Shown: positions 11,331-23,443, numbered from the stretch's first letter. The stretch: 64,000 bases of DNA from Brachypterus glaber (GCA_958510825.1 OY294049.1:5580001-5644000), one strand, 5' to 3'. The notes: a model not told the origin generated them from the sequence alone. Numbers and translations are program-made.

Positions 11331-11545
11331 TTAAATTGTAATATTTTATTTTAAATTTTAATTATTTTCTTTTTTTTTATATTGTATCTTTAAATTGTAT
11401 TGCTTTTTCATGAATATTGTTCATTATATAATTTAATTATTGTTTTATTATATTAAATTTTAATTTTAGTATTGAAATATTGTATATTTTTAATATTTTT
11501 TAAAAAGGGGGTTATCCCGTGAATAAATAAATAAATAAATAAAAC
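11331..11545 (+). mobile_element. Probable LINE 3' tail ending in (AATA)n
   Basis: Very AT-rich low-complexity sequence ends in GGGGGTTATCCCGTG followed directly by about six AATA units (11522-11543). Short simple-repeat tails after a GC-richer word are typical of 5'-truncated non-LTR retrotransposons of the CR1/Jockey type. No coding part remains, so the call rests on the tail alone. Confidence 0.45.
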
Positions 11546-11619
11546 AGAAGCATCCTGAAAATAAAATTTAAATCACGATTTATTAAACACAAAGCTACTG
11601 GTGTCCTTTGATAACATTA

Positions 11620-11745
11620 TTCACATAAAAAAACTACAGAAATTTACATAATTATTCACATAAATACACATAAATAAATCAAGTAAATTCACATAAAATC
11701 ACAATTCACAAAAATTTACGTAAATTCAGATAAACTCACATAAAA
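11620..11745. repeat. Degenerate TTCACATAAA minisatellite
   Basis: TTCACATAAA-like words (ATTCACATAAATACACATAAAT, TTCACATAAAATCACAATTC, TTCAGATAAACTCACATAAA) recur about ten times with spacing of 9-12 bases. No coding content. Confidence 0.6.
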
Positions 11746-12149
11746 AAAATAATAATTTGTTATTAAAATATTGTAATCTAAACTGCGTATTTTAAATTTG
11801 TATGGTTTTAATGTATAAATAATATTTTATTATTAAATTTATTACCACAATAAATAACTATTAAGCAATAATAATAAAAAATTATCAGTAACAAATTTTA
11901 GATATATTTTATTATTAGTTTAACTTTTATGAACTTAATATGAAACAACTAAAATTAAAAAATATATTATATTGGTACTCTAGACACGTCCCTGCAGGAT
12001 GGAAAAAAGATACTAAGTGTCTTTTTGTCTGGAACACTTCTTTTTCCAAAAAATATCGTCTTTTTCTGGCCTTTCTGTCCTTTTACGACTTTTTCTATCT
12101 ATTTTTATTATCTTCAATTTCGCGCATTACAATGCGAAATGTGCATGTT

Positions 12150-12262
12150 ACTGAGGATTGCAATCCCGCAATGTGGGATCCCGCAATCCAACGGGATCCC
12201 GCGCCGTTTTTTTAATCTCCAAAAGTGCGGAATTGGCATGCGGGATCCTGCGGGATTTGCTG
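12150..12262. repeat. GC-rich cluster of GGGATCCCGC words
   Basis: Within about 110 bp the words AATCCCGCAAT, GGGATCCCGCAATCC, CGGGATCCCGCGCCG, TGCGGGATCC and TGCGGGATTTGC occur, several being overlapping palindromes. Composition is far from the surrounding AT-rich DNA. Three overlapping open frames here are by-products of the raised GC. Confidence 0.6.
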
Positions 12263-12372
12263 AATTGACTACGGAAAGTCTATAACTTCTGTAATTGTTT
12301 ATATGTAAATACATTTTTGGCAACATTATCAGCATATAATAGTGCTCTTTTTGACATATTGTTAAGATCCTA

Positions 12373-12655
12373 GCATTTCCGGTTATACCGGAAGTATACA
12401 TTTTCTTTGGTGATTTTTACTCTAATTTAATAAATTTAAGAATACGTTATCAGAGTAATATATGTAATTTGTTGACATAAAGTTTTCAGAGCTTTCGGTT
12501 ATACCGGAAATACATTTTGTTGTTGTAACTTTTATGATTATTTTCACCTTTATTGACTAAATTTAGTCAATTTTGAGTTACAGTTTTGTAAATTGATAAA
12601 TTAATAAATTATTCAAAATAATTCTAATTTGGCACTAGTTCCGGTTAAACCAAAA
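12373..12655. repeat. Three spaced TTCCGGTTATACCGGAA-type palindromes
   Basis: TTCCGGTTATACCGGAA near 12377, TTCGGTTATACCGGAAA near 12493 and GTTCCGGTTAAACC near 12639, each followed by a T-rich ACATTTT-like stretch. Spacing is about 116 and 146 bp. Probably a decayed tandem array. Confidence 0.5.
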
Positions 12656-12696
12656 TTTGTTTAAATTTCTGGCATTATAAGATAATTTTTATAACT

Positions 12697-13361
12697 ACAC
12701 AGAGGGTGCCAAACCTTCGCCCCCCCCCCCCCCCCTTCAACTTTTGAACGGTTTAAAATATCAACTTCAAATTTGGAACACTTTGGTATATATTTGATAC
12801 GCTTAGGGGTCACAATTGAAACATGTGGAAAGGGGGGACTGAAACCGAAAGGGGGGTCTTGTGATACATCATTTTAAAGCTTATGAAATTCTCTATTTGT
12901 CTGCAATTTTTTTTTTTTTTCGGAGCAACTTTCGGGGGTTTGAAATAGGGTTAAAATGGGAATTTTCATTTAAATTTCTTTAAAAACATCAAACAATTTT
13001 TGAAAAATGGTTTATTTCATGATGCAAATAGGTCAGTTATAATTTTAAACTAATTTTGAATGATATAAATGATATTAAAAAAAATATTAAAAAATCGAAT
13101 TTTTTAACAAAAAAAATAAAAAAATAAAAACCTTGAAAAAAAAATTTTAAATTAAAAAGTATAAGCTTTAAAATTATGTATCACAAGACGCTCCTTTCCA
13201 TTTAAAAATCTTCCCCCTTTACCCCCTGTCTCCATTGTGCCCCCTAGGTATATCAAATATATACCAAAAAATATATGGGTTATGTTATTTAGGTGTTTCA
13301 AATTTCAAGTTAATACCTTAAGTAAGCTGCTCAATAGTTAAAGGGCGGACTTTTGACTGTA
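12697..13361. mobile_element. Family B fold-back element, 665 bp
   Basis: The left arm has an 18-base run of C, then AACTTTTGAACGG, CAACTTCAAATTTGGAAC and ACATCATTTTAAAGCTTAT; the right arm carries their inverse. The same arms occur at 40523-41683 and 50070-50791. Non-coding. Confidence 0.75.
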
Positions 13362-13489
13362 TTAAAACTGTCTCCATATAATATTTCTGACTGATGAACA
13401 TGTTTATATTTTTTTTTGTTTTATCGTTTGGACACTAGAATAGATAATTTTATAGGCATTAAAATAATGTACACTCGTTTTTATTAAAA

Positions 13490-13640
13490 AAAAGTTCATC
13501 CTTATCGCTCTGCCTTCATTGTGCCCCCTAAACATATAAAATGTATACCAAAAACATTATTTGAATGTTGTTTACGTGTCCAAATTTCCTGTTAGTATCT
13601 TAAGCTGTTAAATTTCTTAAACGGGGCGGACAGAGAATCT
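13490..13640. repeat. Extra family B right-arm copy
   Basis: CATTGTGCCCCCTAAACATA, then TTCCTGTTAGTATCTTAAG and CGGGGCGGAC repeat the order of words in the right arm of the element ending at 13361 (CATTGTGCCCCCTAGGTATA, AAGTTAATACCTTAAG, AGGGCGGAC). No matching left arm is near. Confidence 0.55.
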
Positions 13641-13649
13641 TGTTTTGGA

Positions 13650-15555
13650 CTTAAGAAAATCATAACAGTTATTTTTTTATTTATTTTTTTTTTCAAATGA
13701 AGTTGGTAAATTTTGTTTATTTAAACTTAATTTGGCACGTATTTAAATTTTGTATTTTGCACGATATGGTATATTGGATAAAAAAACGTGGCTTTTAAAA
13801 AAATATATTTTTTAAATTATTTTCAATTTTTTAAAGAAATTAAATTTGGCACAGAATTTTGTTATAGTCACTGCCAGAGTTATAAGACAGTGATTATTTT
13901 TATCTGGCGCGTGTCCAACTGTAAGTCCAATCGGGACGTTGCATAATTTTAGACTTCTTTAACCAATGTATTTTTATCGAGTCCACGTGGACTGATTTTA
14001 GTCAGTTAACGTTTGACCAAATCCAATCATATTTCACAAAATATTTAGCCATACCCACAAGGCATTTGTATCAATAAAGTTTTACTGGACCGTCTTTAAT
14101 TTGTTTTATTTGTGTTTTGCGCATCGACCTATATAAGATAAATAAATTTAATTACGTCCCTGTCTCACATTAATCTGTTTTAAATGTAAACTACTATGAA
14201 TGTGACAGGGACTATATTTTTTAGGTGAGGGGGGCGTGTTTTGTGAATATCTCAATGTACAATCCAATAAAAACATAAAAAAATATATGTACAAATTATG
14301 CAAATTACACATTTTTATTGCACCTATATAGCTATTATAGCTATATATAGTTATATAATATATATTATATAGCTATAATAGTTGTAGTTTATTTCCTAGG
14401 TATAAATAATAATTATATATTTATATCAAATAATACAATTAAAAAAAGTATTACACAATACCTTAATTATACCCATCAAAAACGATTTCAGATAATATTA
14501 AATGAATCACAATTTAATTATTGTTATTTTCAATAAAAGGAATTAATTAATTTATATTAAAATATAACAACGGTTTGAGAGTACAAATAAACTTAAAAAA
14601 AGAATCGATATATTCTTTTATTCGCGGTTATTTTGATTATTTACAAAACAATGATGCAGCATACATGAATAATAAATATGATTATTTTTTAACGTTTTTA
14701 TCAACCAATCATTTAACAATAATTCTGACCACGTGATTATTTCTGTCCAATCATATTACAGTTATATTGGGAATTTTCTACTGTAGAAAATTCTAGTGAC
14801 AATCGCTGTAGTATTTTGTTTTTCAGTATTTCTCTTTTACAACAAGGTTTCATACCTAAAACTAATTAATAATTAAATATGAATATATTACTATTTATAA
14901 TTATTGTTATGACTTTATTATTTAACAAAAAATATTTAAAAATATTCTTTTTATAAAATGCAATGGGTTGACTTTTATGAACATGCTTGAAAGCCTAGCG
15001 CAGTACCGCGCTAGTCAGTACTGCAATAAGTGACTAAACTATTGACAGAACCATAATTTGCAATTTAAAAATGTTTTAGTTTAGCAATTGAGAATGGAAT
15101 TAAATTAACCAAATCAAGGAATATGCCTGTAAAAATATTAAGATAAGTAATAAAACCATTTATATCATGCTATGAAAAAAATGTAAAAGTAGGTTTGACA
15201 TATTATAAATCGTTAAAAAATAATCTTCCGAATTACACATTATTCTTCGAATTATCGGGAAAAATTCACAGTTTTCATTCAAATTCGCTGTCAAGGGAAA
15301 TAATCACTCCAGGGGCATCGCCCCCGGTCGTAATTATTTACAGAGCAAATTTTTGCCGCATAATTCTCAGCCTCTTGTGTAATTATATATGAAGATTCCA
15401 TTAAAAGTGAGTCTTGGATATTGGTTATATTTAAGACTGTTTTATTTTATCCGATAATATAAAATATTATAAAATAATTAAAAATACTATGCTGGTGTTT
15501 TGATACGATTAATATTTTTTTATTCAATTTATTCTAAAAGCTACCCTTTTTTATG
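13650..15555. other. Intergenic, mostly AT-rich; one TA-rich palindrome
   Basis: No gene recognised. At 14322-14395 the sequence CTATATAGCTATTATAGC is mirrored by GCTATAATAG around a TATA-rich centre. An ORF at 15195-15392 shows no family features. Confidence 0.45.
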
Positions 15556-15559
15556 TTTT

Positions 15560-16172
15560 GCGGGTGAAAATCCACAAATCTCTTTTAAGGGAGCTACGGT
15601 CCGTTAAAAGGTGATACTGTTTAGGAAGCCGTAGTCCTCTTAAAACTAGCTGTATAGGAACCTTTTTTTACCGTTTTAAATGTAAAATCACCATGCAGTA
15701 CTGAAATTTTTATTGGTGCATTTTTTAGTTCATATTTTTGATGCTCAGAACGTAAAATTGCCTATTTAATTGCAATTTTCTCGAAAACGGTTGGCTCTAC
15801 GGTGTGACATAAAGAGTACCTTTTTATGTATTTTTAATTAAAGATTAATATTTTATTGGGAAAATTTCAAAAAATCTACGGATAAAAAAGTTTGGGGCAA
15901 AAAAGTGACATCGCCCCCCATTTTGCACGTCCCTGGTTAAAATTACTAAATAAAAATAACATGAAATGAAAGCCTTTGTTAATGGCATGTGCAAAAATTC
16001 GTTACTGTGGTTTATAGGGTTCCAGAAATATTATATAAAAACTACTTTTTATATGTACCCTTAGGAGGATCGTAGCTCCCTTAGGGCTCATTTCCGGACT
16101 AACCTTTATAAGAACTTTTTAACGTAGAATCACGTCTTAAATTTCTCGAACTTATTTCTGAATAACACAGTA
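15560..16172 (-). repeat. Family A fold-back, right half only
   Basis: Shares in order the words AAAACGGTTGGCTCTACGG, AAAGAGTACCTTTTTATGT, TTGCACGTCCCTGGTTAAAA, GCTCCCTTAGGGCTCATTTC and CTTATTTCTGAATAACACAG with the element at 24438-26155. The left arm is absent. Confidence 0.75.
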
Positions 16173-16773
16173 TAATAATAATAAAATAATATATTTAAAA
16201 TGTTAAATGTTTTGTAGGTTTATTTTATTAGAAGGAAACAAAACTTTAGAAAAATTGGTTATTCCAACATTAAAAATTTAATTATTTTACATAATTTCTT
16301 AATAACGAACAAAATACTGTTGGTATTTAAATGTGATTTTCTAGAAATTCCGGTTTCGATAAAAAGGATTCTCTTACTACGTTTGTTGAAATATTCATTA
16401 AAAAGATAATAAATAAACCGACTTCATGAGACAGATAATTATAATTAAATAAACCGTGAAGATATGTAATGCTTCACATTCCATAGTATACTTTTCACAG
16501 TCGATAGTATATTGCGTTTTCTCGGCTGATAGTTATAAAAATATGACCTTGAATTGTCAGTACAACTACCCCTCTATTTTTTTTTGTTTTAAATTACTTT
16601 TAATTAACGTAATGTTTTCTAAATATTTGGAGTTTATTGGACTTTTCCTTTTTATGTTTTTTGGAATTTTCTTCTCGCGAAACTTAATTCTTCCAGAAAA
16701 TTTCATATCAATCGGATAAACTGTTCTTGAGTTACCGTGTACACAAAAAATAGGTCAACCGGACGGACAAACA
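16173..16773. other. Intergenic; ends in a GACGGACAAAC tract
   Basis: No gene. Near 16735-16775 the words GAGTTACCGTGTACAC, CCGGACGGACAAACAGACGG and (further on) GTTTAGAATTTTATT form the same arrangement as near 9530-9575, marking a dispersed repeat whose border coincides with the start of the tandem duplication at 16774. Confidence 0.5.
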
Positions 16774-17695
16774 GACGGATGTTTTGAAAGTGGTTTAGAA
16801 TTTTATTAAAAACATTTGGATATAAGAATGTATGATGTAGTGTAATTTTTAAGGATTTTGTAAAGGAGGTTATCGTATTTTGGGCTAAATCACCTGCAAG
16901 ATTTTACATACTTCTAGATACATAAAAAAGAATTACTCTCCCAAAATTTCAACCCTTTTTATAGCCCGGAACATAGTTTCATTAATTTTTTTAATTACAA
17001 ATTTTGACATATTATTAATTTTGACGATATTATCGTCATATCAGAACAAAAAGGTTCTATTTGACATTGTGAGATTACAGTAAGTGTCATTATATTTTGT
17101 AGACAGTAGACCGAATATACAAGACAGTCAGTGCAATGTTAAAACTTCCAAACTTCGTCCCAGGCATATCAATTGGCATCAATGGAGGTGTTAAACTTTG
17201 CTAAAACAATAAAAATGAATGCGATCCCTATATGGCAGTGACTGTTTATGATACGATGATATGTTAATATTGGATTTGGCAACATTACACCCAACGATAA
17301 TTTAAGTGTCAAGTATCATGTCATATCAAATAAAAATGACTACTACTAATAAAAATAAAAGTGACTACTACTGTGGGGCTAAGTGCAATATTTGTTGTGT
17401 ACTGTAAAATTAAAATATTGTGCCGTTTTTTATTACACAATATGTAAGTAGTCTGGACTTGTCTGACTAGTTTCTTAAGTTTTGGTGTGATTATCGAGTT
17501 ATTTTTGAGGTATTTATACTAATAACATGGGACAGTGTGACCCCAGACTAGTAATTTAATATGGCTTTTAACGTGTTAAATAACGTTATTTGAATGATAT
17601 AGATTAAAAACTAGATTATGAAAAACTTACATAACAACTTTAAGCTGTTATTTTTAAAAAATACATTTAATTAATATTGTACAGTATTTTTATTT
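16774..17695 (+). repeat. Tandem duplication, unit A (922 bp)
   Basis: GACGGATGTTTTGAAAGTGG at 16774 recurs at 17696, and the two units then align with very few substitutions. Unit A lacks a 268-bp internal block present in unit B. Where the block is missing, A reads GTTTATGATACGATG, with a single TGAT. Contains no coding frame of note. Confidence 0.9.
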
Positions 17696-18885
17696 GACGG
17701 ATGTTTTGAAAGTGGTTTAGAATTTTATTAAAAATATTTGGATATAAGAATGTATGATCTAGTGTAATTTTTAAGGATTTTGTAAAGGAGGTTATCGTAT
17801 TTTGGGCTAAATCGCCTGCAAGATTTTACATACTTATAGATACATAAAAAATAATTACTTTCCCAAAATTTCAACCCTTTTTATAGCCCGGAACATAGTT
17901 TCATTAATTTTTTTAATTACAAATTTTGACATATTATTAATTTTGACGATATTATCGTCATATCAGAACAAAAAGGTTCTATCTGACATTGTGAGATTAC
18001 AGTAAGTGTCATTATATTTTGTAGACAGTAGACCGAATATACAAGACAGTCAGTGCAATGTTAAAACTTCCAAACTTCGTCCCAGGCATATCAATTGGCA
18101 TCAATGGAGGTGTTAAACTTTGCTAAAACAATAAAAATGAATGCGATCCCTATATGGCAGTGACTGTTTATGATCCATTTTATTAAACGATTTAAACTAA
18201 ATATATATTTCTTTTTTTTTGTATTTTTTGGGTTATGATCGGTTTGGACTTCAATTGACTTTACACCTCTTGCATATACTCTATGCTTTTATAAATTTAA
18301 AATTTTGTACAAATAATGGATATAATGCAATCCATGTCTATAAAAAGTTTTATCTCTTCAAGATAAAGCATTTAAAATTTATCGTAAAAAATAAACTGAC
18401 AGTTACTGCAATCTCACAATGTTAGATAGTTGTTGTTCTGATACGATGATATGTTAATATTGGATTTGGCAACATTACACCCAACGATAATTTAAGTGTC
18501 AAGTATCATGTCATATCAAATAAAAATGACTACTACTAATAAAAATAAAAGTGACTACTACTGTAAGGCTAAGTGCAATATTTGTTGTGTACTGTAAAAT
18601 TAAAATATTGTGCCGTTTTTATTACACAATATGTAAGTAGGCTGGACTTGTCTGACTAGTTTCTTAAGTTTTGGTGTGATTATCGAGTTATTTTTGAGGT
18701 ATTTATACTAATAACATGGGACAGTGTGACCCCAGACTAGTAATTTAATATGGCTTTTAACGTGTTAAATAACGTTATTTGAATGATATAGATTAAAAAC
18801 TAGATTATGAAAAACTTACATAACAACTTTAAGCTGTTGTTTTTAAAAAATACATTTAATTAATATTGTACAGTATTTTTATTTG
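17696..18885 (+). repeat. Tandem duplication, unit B (about 1.19 kb)
   Basis: Nearly identical to unit A but with an extra block at 18175-18442 bounded by TGAT at 18171-18174 and 18439-18442. The end of that block (CTGCAATCTCACAATGTTAG) is the inverse of CTGACATTGTGAGATTACAG earlier in the unit, so unit B holds both arms of a fold-back element and unit A has lost one. Confidence 0.88.
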
Positions 18886-18898
18886 ACATTCTAAATGT

Positions 18899-19135
18899 AT
18901 AATTGACAATATGCAATGGGTGCGAATTGTGTTACCAACCGTAGAAAAATAAAGTAATTGATATAACTAGAAAAAACACAAAAATAACAAAAAAAGAATA
19001 AACACCAGGCCTAAAACTTTATAAGCAATTGCAAATCGCTTCGCAAATCCACCATTTATATCAAAATAGATGTCAGTACATTAGAACTAGTGGTTAGTTG
19101 GTAACACTTCGCACCCAGAGAATATTGTCAATTAT
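18899..19135. mobile_element. MITE, 237 bp, ends ATAATTGACAATAT
   Basis: Left end ATAATTGACAATATGCAATG with GGGTGCGAATTGTGTTACC following; the right end is the inverse (GGTAACACTTCGCACCC, then AATATTGTCAATTAT). The inner part contains the palindromic-looking GCAATTGCAAATCGCTTCGC. Non-coding; only copy in the window. It abuts the end of duplication unit B. Confidence 0.82.
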
Positions 19136-19139
19136 GTTC

Positions 19140-19890
19140 ATGATAAACAAAAGATATAACTTTTTTTACGATGATAAATTCACAAATAGCGCATTACGAT
19201 GTGTGTTGCACTGGCCTTAAAGAAAAGGGCTGTTTTTTTATAATCAGAGCATAAGTAATAAGCCTTTCTTAAGGCTAACTTTCCTACCGTTCCAACACCA
19301 AGTTGATTTTATGTCTAAACTTAGCTTATGCATTATCTTACCTCCCGACTTATGCGAGAGTTGTTAAATATCCTTTCAGGAGTAATAAATTGTAATTTAG
19401 AAGGTTCGGGTAAACTGTTATATTTTCTATAATAAAAACTTAATATTATTAGTAATTATTACAAATAATTAAATGGCTTTTTGCAGAAAGAAACTTCAAA
19501 AAGTTGTCCAATTAAAAAATAAATAAAGTTTAAAATACTAACGTAACTACAGACCTGAGGTCTAAAACATCGAGTTCTGCACAAACTGACCGTCAACTGT
19601 GAGCCCTGTCTCTCTACTCATAGTGTGAAAGGTACTAAGACGCGCAGACCTCTAAGTGCACGTAGAAGGAATATTCCGAAAAATCGACTTCCAGAGTACG
19701 TCTAACAGGCCACTTATAATACTCTTTTAGCTCGAGAGCTGCGAAGAGTGTAATAAGGAAATCCCATAAATTAAAACCTAATAAAAATATTTCGCAGATA
19801 AAATAATATATTTTTATGAACAAGATTGTTTAATTACTGTGAAAAATACAACAACAAATTATAAGAAAATCAGTTTTTGAAAGTAACTAT
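19140..19890. other. Intergenic, nothing firm
   Basis: No gene. CCTTAAAGAAAAGGG and CCTTTCTTAAGG near 19215-19275 form a weak inverted pair. GAGAGCTGCGAAGAGTGTAAT near 19733 recalls AGAGCTGCGAGGAGTATAGT near 9662, a possible short dispersed repeat. Confidence 0.4.
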
Positions 19891-19893
19891 TAG

Positions 19894-20880
19894 TACAGGG
19901 TGTCCCAGCTAAGACCGATCAATCGTTTTCTGGCATTATTATTAAAGCCTATCGGAATAAAATTTATGCCAGTCAATATACACCAAAAAAACTATATTTG
20001 TGCCTAAACAAAAGTTTTCGACTAGCTTTTAATTCTAAGATACAATTTTTTTAACTGTTGTTTTAAATAATAATTTAAAAAAATGATTATAATATTAAAC
20101 TATTCTTTAATTTATTCACATTTACTAAACAATCATATTAATATTAAATGATTTTTTAATTAATTTCTTTAGAAAGCTATGATTTTTTTTAATTAAAAAT
20201 ATTTTATCAAGAACTATATAAATGTCACTTATTTTGATTGCAGTAAAGGGTTTCGCGAATTCAATATTAAAATTATAAATGTCTGCATAAATTTCATATT
20301 AATTGTCAAAATTTAATAAACTTTAACTTGGGTAAAATGCATTTAGGATTTAAACATTAAACAATTATAATGTACGGCTAACGTAAAAGTACCATAAGTA
20401 GTAACAAAAGAGGCTTAAATGAACTTTATTCAGAAAAAAAGGGTTATAAAATATAGTAGTTCCATCTAGGAAATAGTTTGGGTACTTGAAACCCTTAATC
20501 ATAGACGTTAACAAACAAATTATTGTGAATTTAATAAAATGTAAAAAGAATAAAAATATTTCTTCAATTTTAGTTTTTAAATTTTAATTGCGTATAAATA
20601 AAAATAGTGTCAAATAAGCATTGTCTCGAAAACAAAAATTAGTAGAAAACTTTTGTTTATGGATTGCTGGGTGTCTATTCAGGCCTATTCACATGTACCA
20701 TTGAAATCTATTCAATATTGACAAAAATTACAATCCCATGCAGTTTTAATACATGACCTTGCAATTTTCGTCAATATTGCCACAAATCTCAATATCAATG
20801 GTACGTGTGAATAGGCCTGATTGACTGACATAAATTTTATTCCGATAGCTCTAATAATGACGCCAATAATCGATTGATCA
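19894..20880. mobile_element. Family D fold-back element with a nested MITE
   Basis: Starts TACAGGGTGTCCCAGCTAAG, followed by CGATCAATCG, ATTATTATTAAAG and TATCGGAATAAAATTTAT. The right side carries the inverse (ATTTTATTCCGATAGC, CGATTGATCA) and stops before the terminal CAGCTGGGACACC, so the right tip is lost. The interior is paralogous to 26156-27565, which allows insertions in that copy to be read. A 140-bp MITE sits in its right arm. Confidence 0.82.
20680..20819. mobile_element. Nested MITE, 140 bp, with ATT duplication
   Basis: Ends CAGGCCTATTCACATGTACC and its inverse GGTACGTGTGAATAGGCCTG (25-bp arms, one mismatch). It is flanked by ATT on both sides. The empty site is present in the related element in Gld-1 intron 1 (GGGTGTATATTGACTGACAT near 7679), against GGGTGTCTATT-insert-ATTGACTGACAT here. 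Confidence 0.88.
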
Positions 20881-21089
20881 AAAATCAAATTTCAATAATT
20901 TCCCCAAATTTGTATATATTAGGAATCTTTAATCTCGAGAACCATGATGGCACAAAAAAATCAATTGTGGCACAGAAGGTATCTCAATTTCGTTTGTGCC
21001 TAATCTTCTATTCCAGGATCCCACGGTCAAAAAAATCATATATTCTGGAGTAAAGTGTCTTTTCGTTTCATATGTATTCACTGCTCTCG

Positions 21090-22067
21090 GATAGGGTATT
21101 GCAAAAAAAAACACTTTTTTTAATTTTTCATATGCCCCACCCCTATGTTGTTTCAATTAAAAAACTATGCTTACATACCAAATTTCAGGTTACTAGGGCA
21201 TTTTTTGACCCCCGCCCAACTAGGTTTAATGATTTAACAAAAACACACACGAAAAAAATCCGAATCTGGGGTTGGTTTGGCTCGGTCAGGTCGTATTTCG
21301 TTCCTAACCTCAAAAAAGTGATAAAATGTATCAACTTTCATTATTTTTTTGAAGTTAATAACAAAATGCGATCTGACCGATCCAAACCAAGTTCGGATTC
21401 GGATTCAGCGACTCCCAAACGTATAGAAATGTTTGTCTCGTCTGGTGAACAAGACCTTTTTTCTTCGTGTTTAAACACCATGCACAGGACCACGAAAAAA
21501 AAGTCTTCTCCACCGTTTTGGTGGTCACTGAAACCGAATCCTGAGTTGGTTTGACTCGATTAGATCGCATTTCGTTCCTTCCTCAAAAAAGGAATGAAAC
21601 TTGAAACACTTTTCATCACTTTTTTAAGTTTAGGAACGAAAGGTCCACCAGACGAGACAAACATTTCTATACATTTTTGGGGTCGCTGCATCTAAATCCG
21701 AAGTTGGTTTTACTCGGTCAGATCGCATTTCGTTAATAACTTCAAAAAAGTAATGAAAGTTGATAAATTTTATCACTTTTTTGAAGTTAGGAACGAAATT
21801 CGATCTGACAGAGCCAAGCCAACCCCAGATTCGGATTCAGCGACCCCAAAAACGCATAGAAATGTTTATTACGTCTGGTGGACAAGAACATTTTTTTTTT
21901 CGTGTGCCTGTGTTTTTGCTGAATCATTAAACCGAGTTGGGCGGGGGTCAAAAAAAGTTCTAGTAACCTGAAATTTGGTATTCAAGCATTGTTTTTAAAT
22001 TAAAACAACATAGGGAAGGTGCATAAGAAAAATTTAAAAAAAAAAGTGTTTTTTTGCAATGCCCTCT
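21090..22067. repeat. Fold-back element with repeated inner blocks, about 980 bp
   Basis: Left arm ATAGGGTATTGCAAAAAAAA, TACCAAATTTCAGGTTACTA and TTTTTGACCCCCGCCCAACT; right arm is the inverse. Between them a block of about 230 bp built on TTTCGTTCCTAACC, GCGATCTGACCGA and GATTCGGATTCAGCGAC occurs several times in alternating orientation. A lone copy of that block is at 49684-49870. The 160-aa plus-strand frame at 21072-21554 lies wholly in the repeats and shows no family features. Confidence 0.75.
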
Positions 22068-22069
22068 GA

Positions 22070-22555
22070 AGCAAAATTTTCACCTTTCTCTCTAGTAATA
22101 CAAATAGCTATAAATAGCTATAAATAGCTATGTGTTTCCATCATTTACAACTTTTACGTCTTTTGTAACCAGTTAATCTATTTAAAATAAAGTAATCCTA
22201 CCCATTTGTTCTCTGTTAAATTATAAATACTAAGCGGTTTATATTTTTTATATAAAGACAGTTTAAGTATGCAATAAATCTTTTTGAATAAAACCGGTCA
22301 TGAACTAACCATTAATCAATAGTATTTATAAATTGATAAAATCTAATAAATCTGTGGTTTGGAAAGTATCATCCAAGTTAGTAACACTAAACAACAACTG
22401 TTTTTTGTTATTATACTGTTAGTCTAAATGTCTATTGTATTATTCACAGCGCCTGCGCTAGAATAATATTATACGGTAGTTTTTAATTTTCAAAAATTTT
22501 CAAAAATTATCCTAGACCAAAAATTCTTGGATATTAATTTGTTTCATGAAAAAAT
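22070..22555. other. Intergenic, nothing recognised
   Basis: AT-rich. A short triple repeat AATAGCTATA near 22106-22128. No gene. Confidence 0.4.
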
Positions 22556-22559
22556 AAGC

Positions 22560-22880
22560 AACTTTTTTTTAATGTCTGTCCGATGTCGCGATTTTTGTGA
22601 ACACCATAACTCAAAAACAAATAATTTTCAGGAAAAATAAAGTTCTACGAGGAAAAGATTTTTATTGTTTTTAAAAGTAATTCCCCAAAAAATAAAAAAA
22701 AGTCATGAGGGGTTAAACTTTTAAAGAAATTGAAAAGAGTGAAAGAAAATTTCGATTAACCTAACTTTTTCAGGAAAAATTACTTTATTATAAGGATCAA
22801 TTCTACTAATTTTAAAATTAATCCCCCCTAAAACAAAAAAGTTATAGGGTGTTAAACTTTTTAAAAAATTATATATCTTC
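22560..22880 (+). repeat. Second copy of the 8745-9040 repeat
   Basis: Two internal units of the form TTTTAAAA.TAAT.CCCC followed by AAAAAAGTYATRGGGTGTTAAAC, in the same order as at 8745-9040. Non-coding. Confidence 0.6.
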
Positions 22881-22884
22881 AAAC

Positions 22885-23443
22885 AAAAGTATTTATCTTG
22901 TCCCAAGAAAAATGTAGCTTTTGAAATACTATTAAAATTCTCTTGTACCTGGCGCATTTATCTTGTTTTAAGATTGTTAAAAATTAAATAATTTTGAATA
23001 CTTTGGCACAAGAATTTTTCTTTTGAGACAAGACCACTGGCATTTCACACAAGATCAAAGAATTTTAAGCTAAAGAATCAGAAAAATCTTGACAAGTGAA
23101 TTATATTGGCATGTTAAGAGAAGGCGCTTTTGGACGTATTCAAGAGTGCGAAGCATTTGGCCTAATTTCATATGCCATTACCGCAAAGAATCCTTTTTTT
23201 CAGTGTGTGACTTGTTTAGATGGACTAATACTTTCTGATAGTTTTTACTAAATTATAATAATTTTTTTTTACTATCTATTTGTCCTTTCATTCAAGTACT
23301 TAAATGTTTCTCGTTTTCTTGTTTGTTGTAAAGTGTTATTGATTGTATGTAATTGTAGTGAAAAGCATGCTATTTAATAAAACTGGTCACATTTATATTT
23401 CAAAGTCAAGTTCAGATATAGCCTCAGGATATTGATTATATAT
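22885..23443. other. Intergenic, nothing firm
   Basis: CTTGTCCCAAGAAAAAT (22897) and ATTTTTCTTTTGAGACAAG (23014) form a weak inverted pair, which may be a decayed MITE. No gene. Confidence 0.4.

Noticed and set aside
12025..12401. Three overlapping ORFs near the GGATCC cluster
   Set aside because: Open on both strands only because local GC lowers stop frequency; no protein features.
21072..21554. 160-aa plus-strand ORF
   Set aside because: Entirely inside a fold-back element with internal repeats; no conserved domain or plausible composition.
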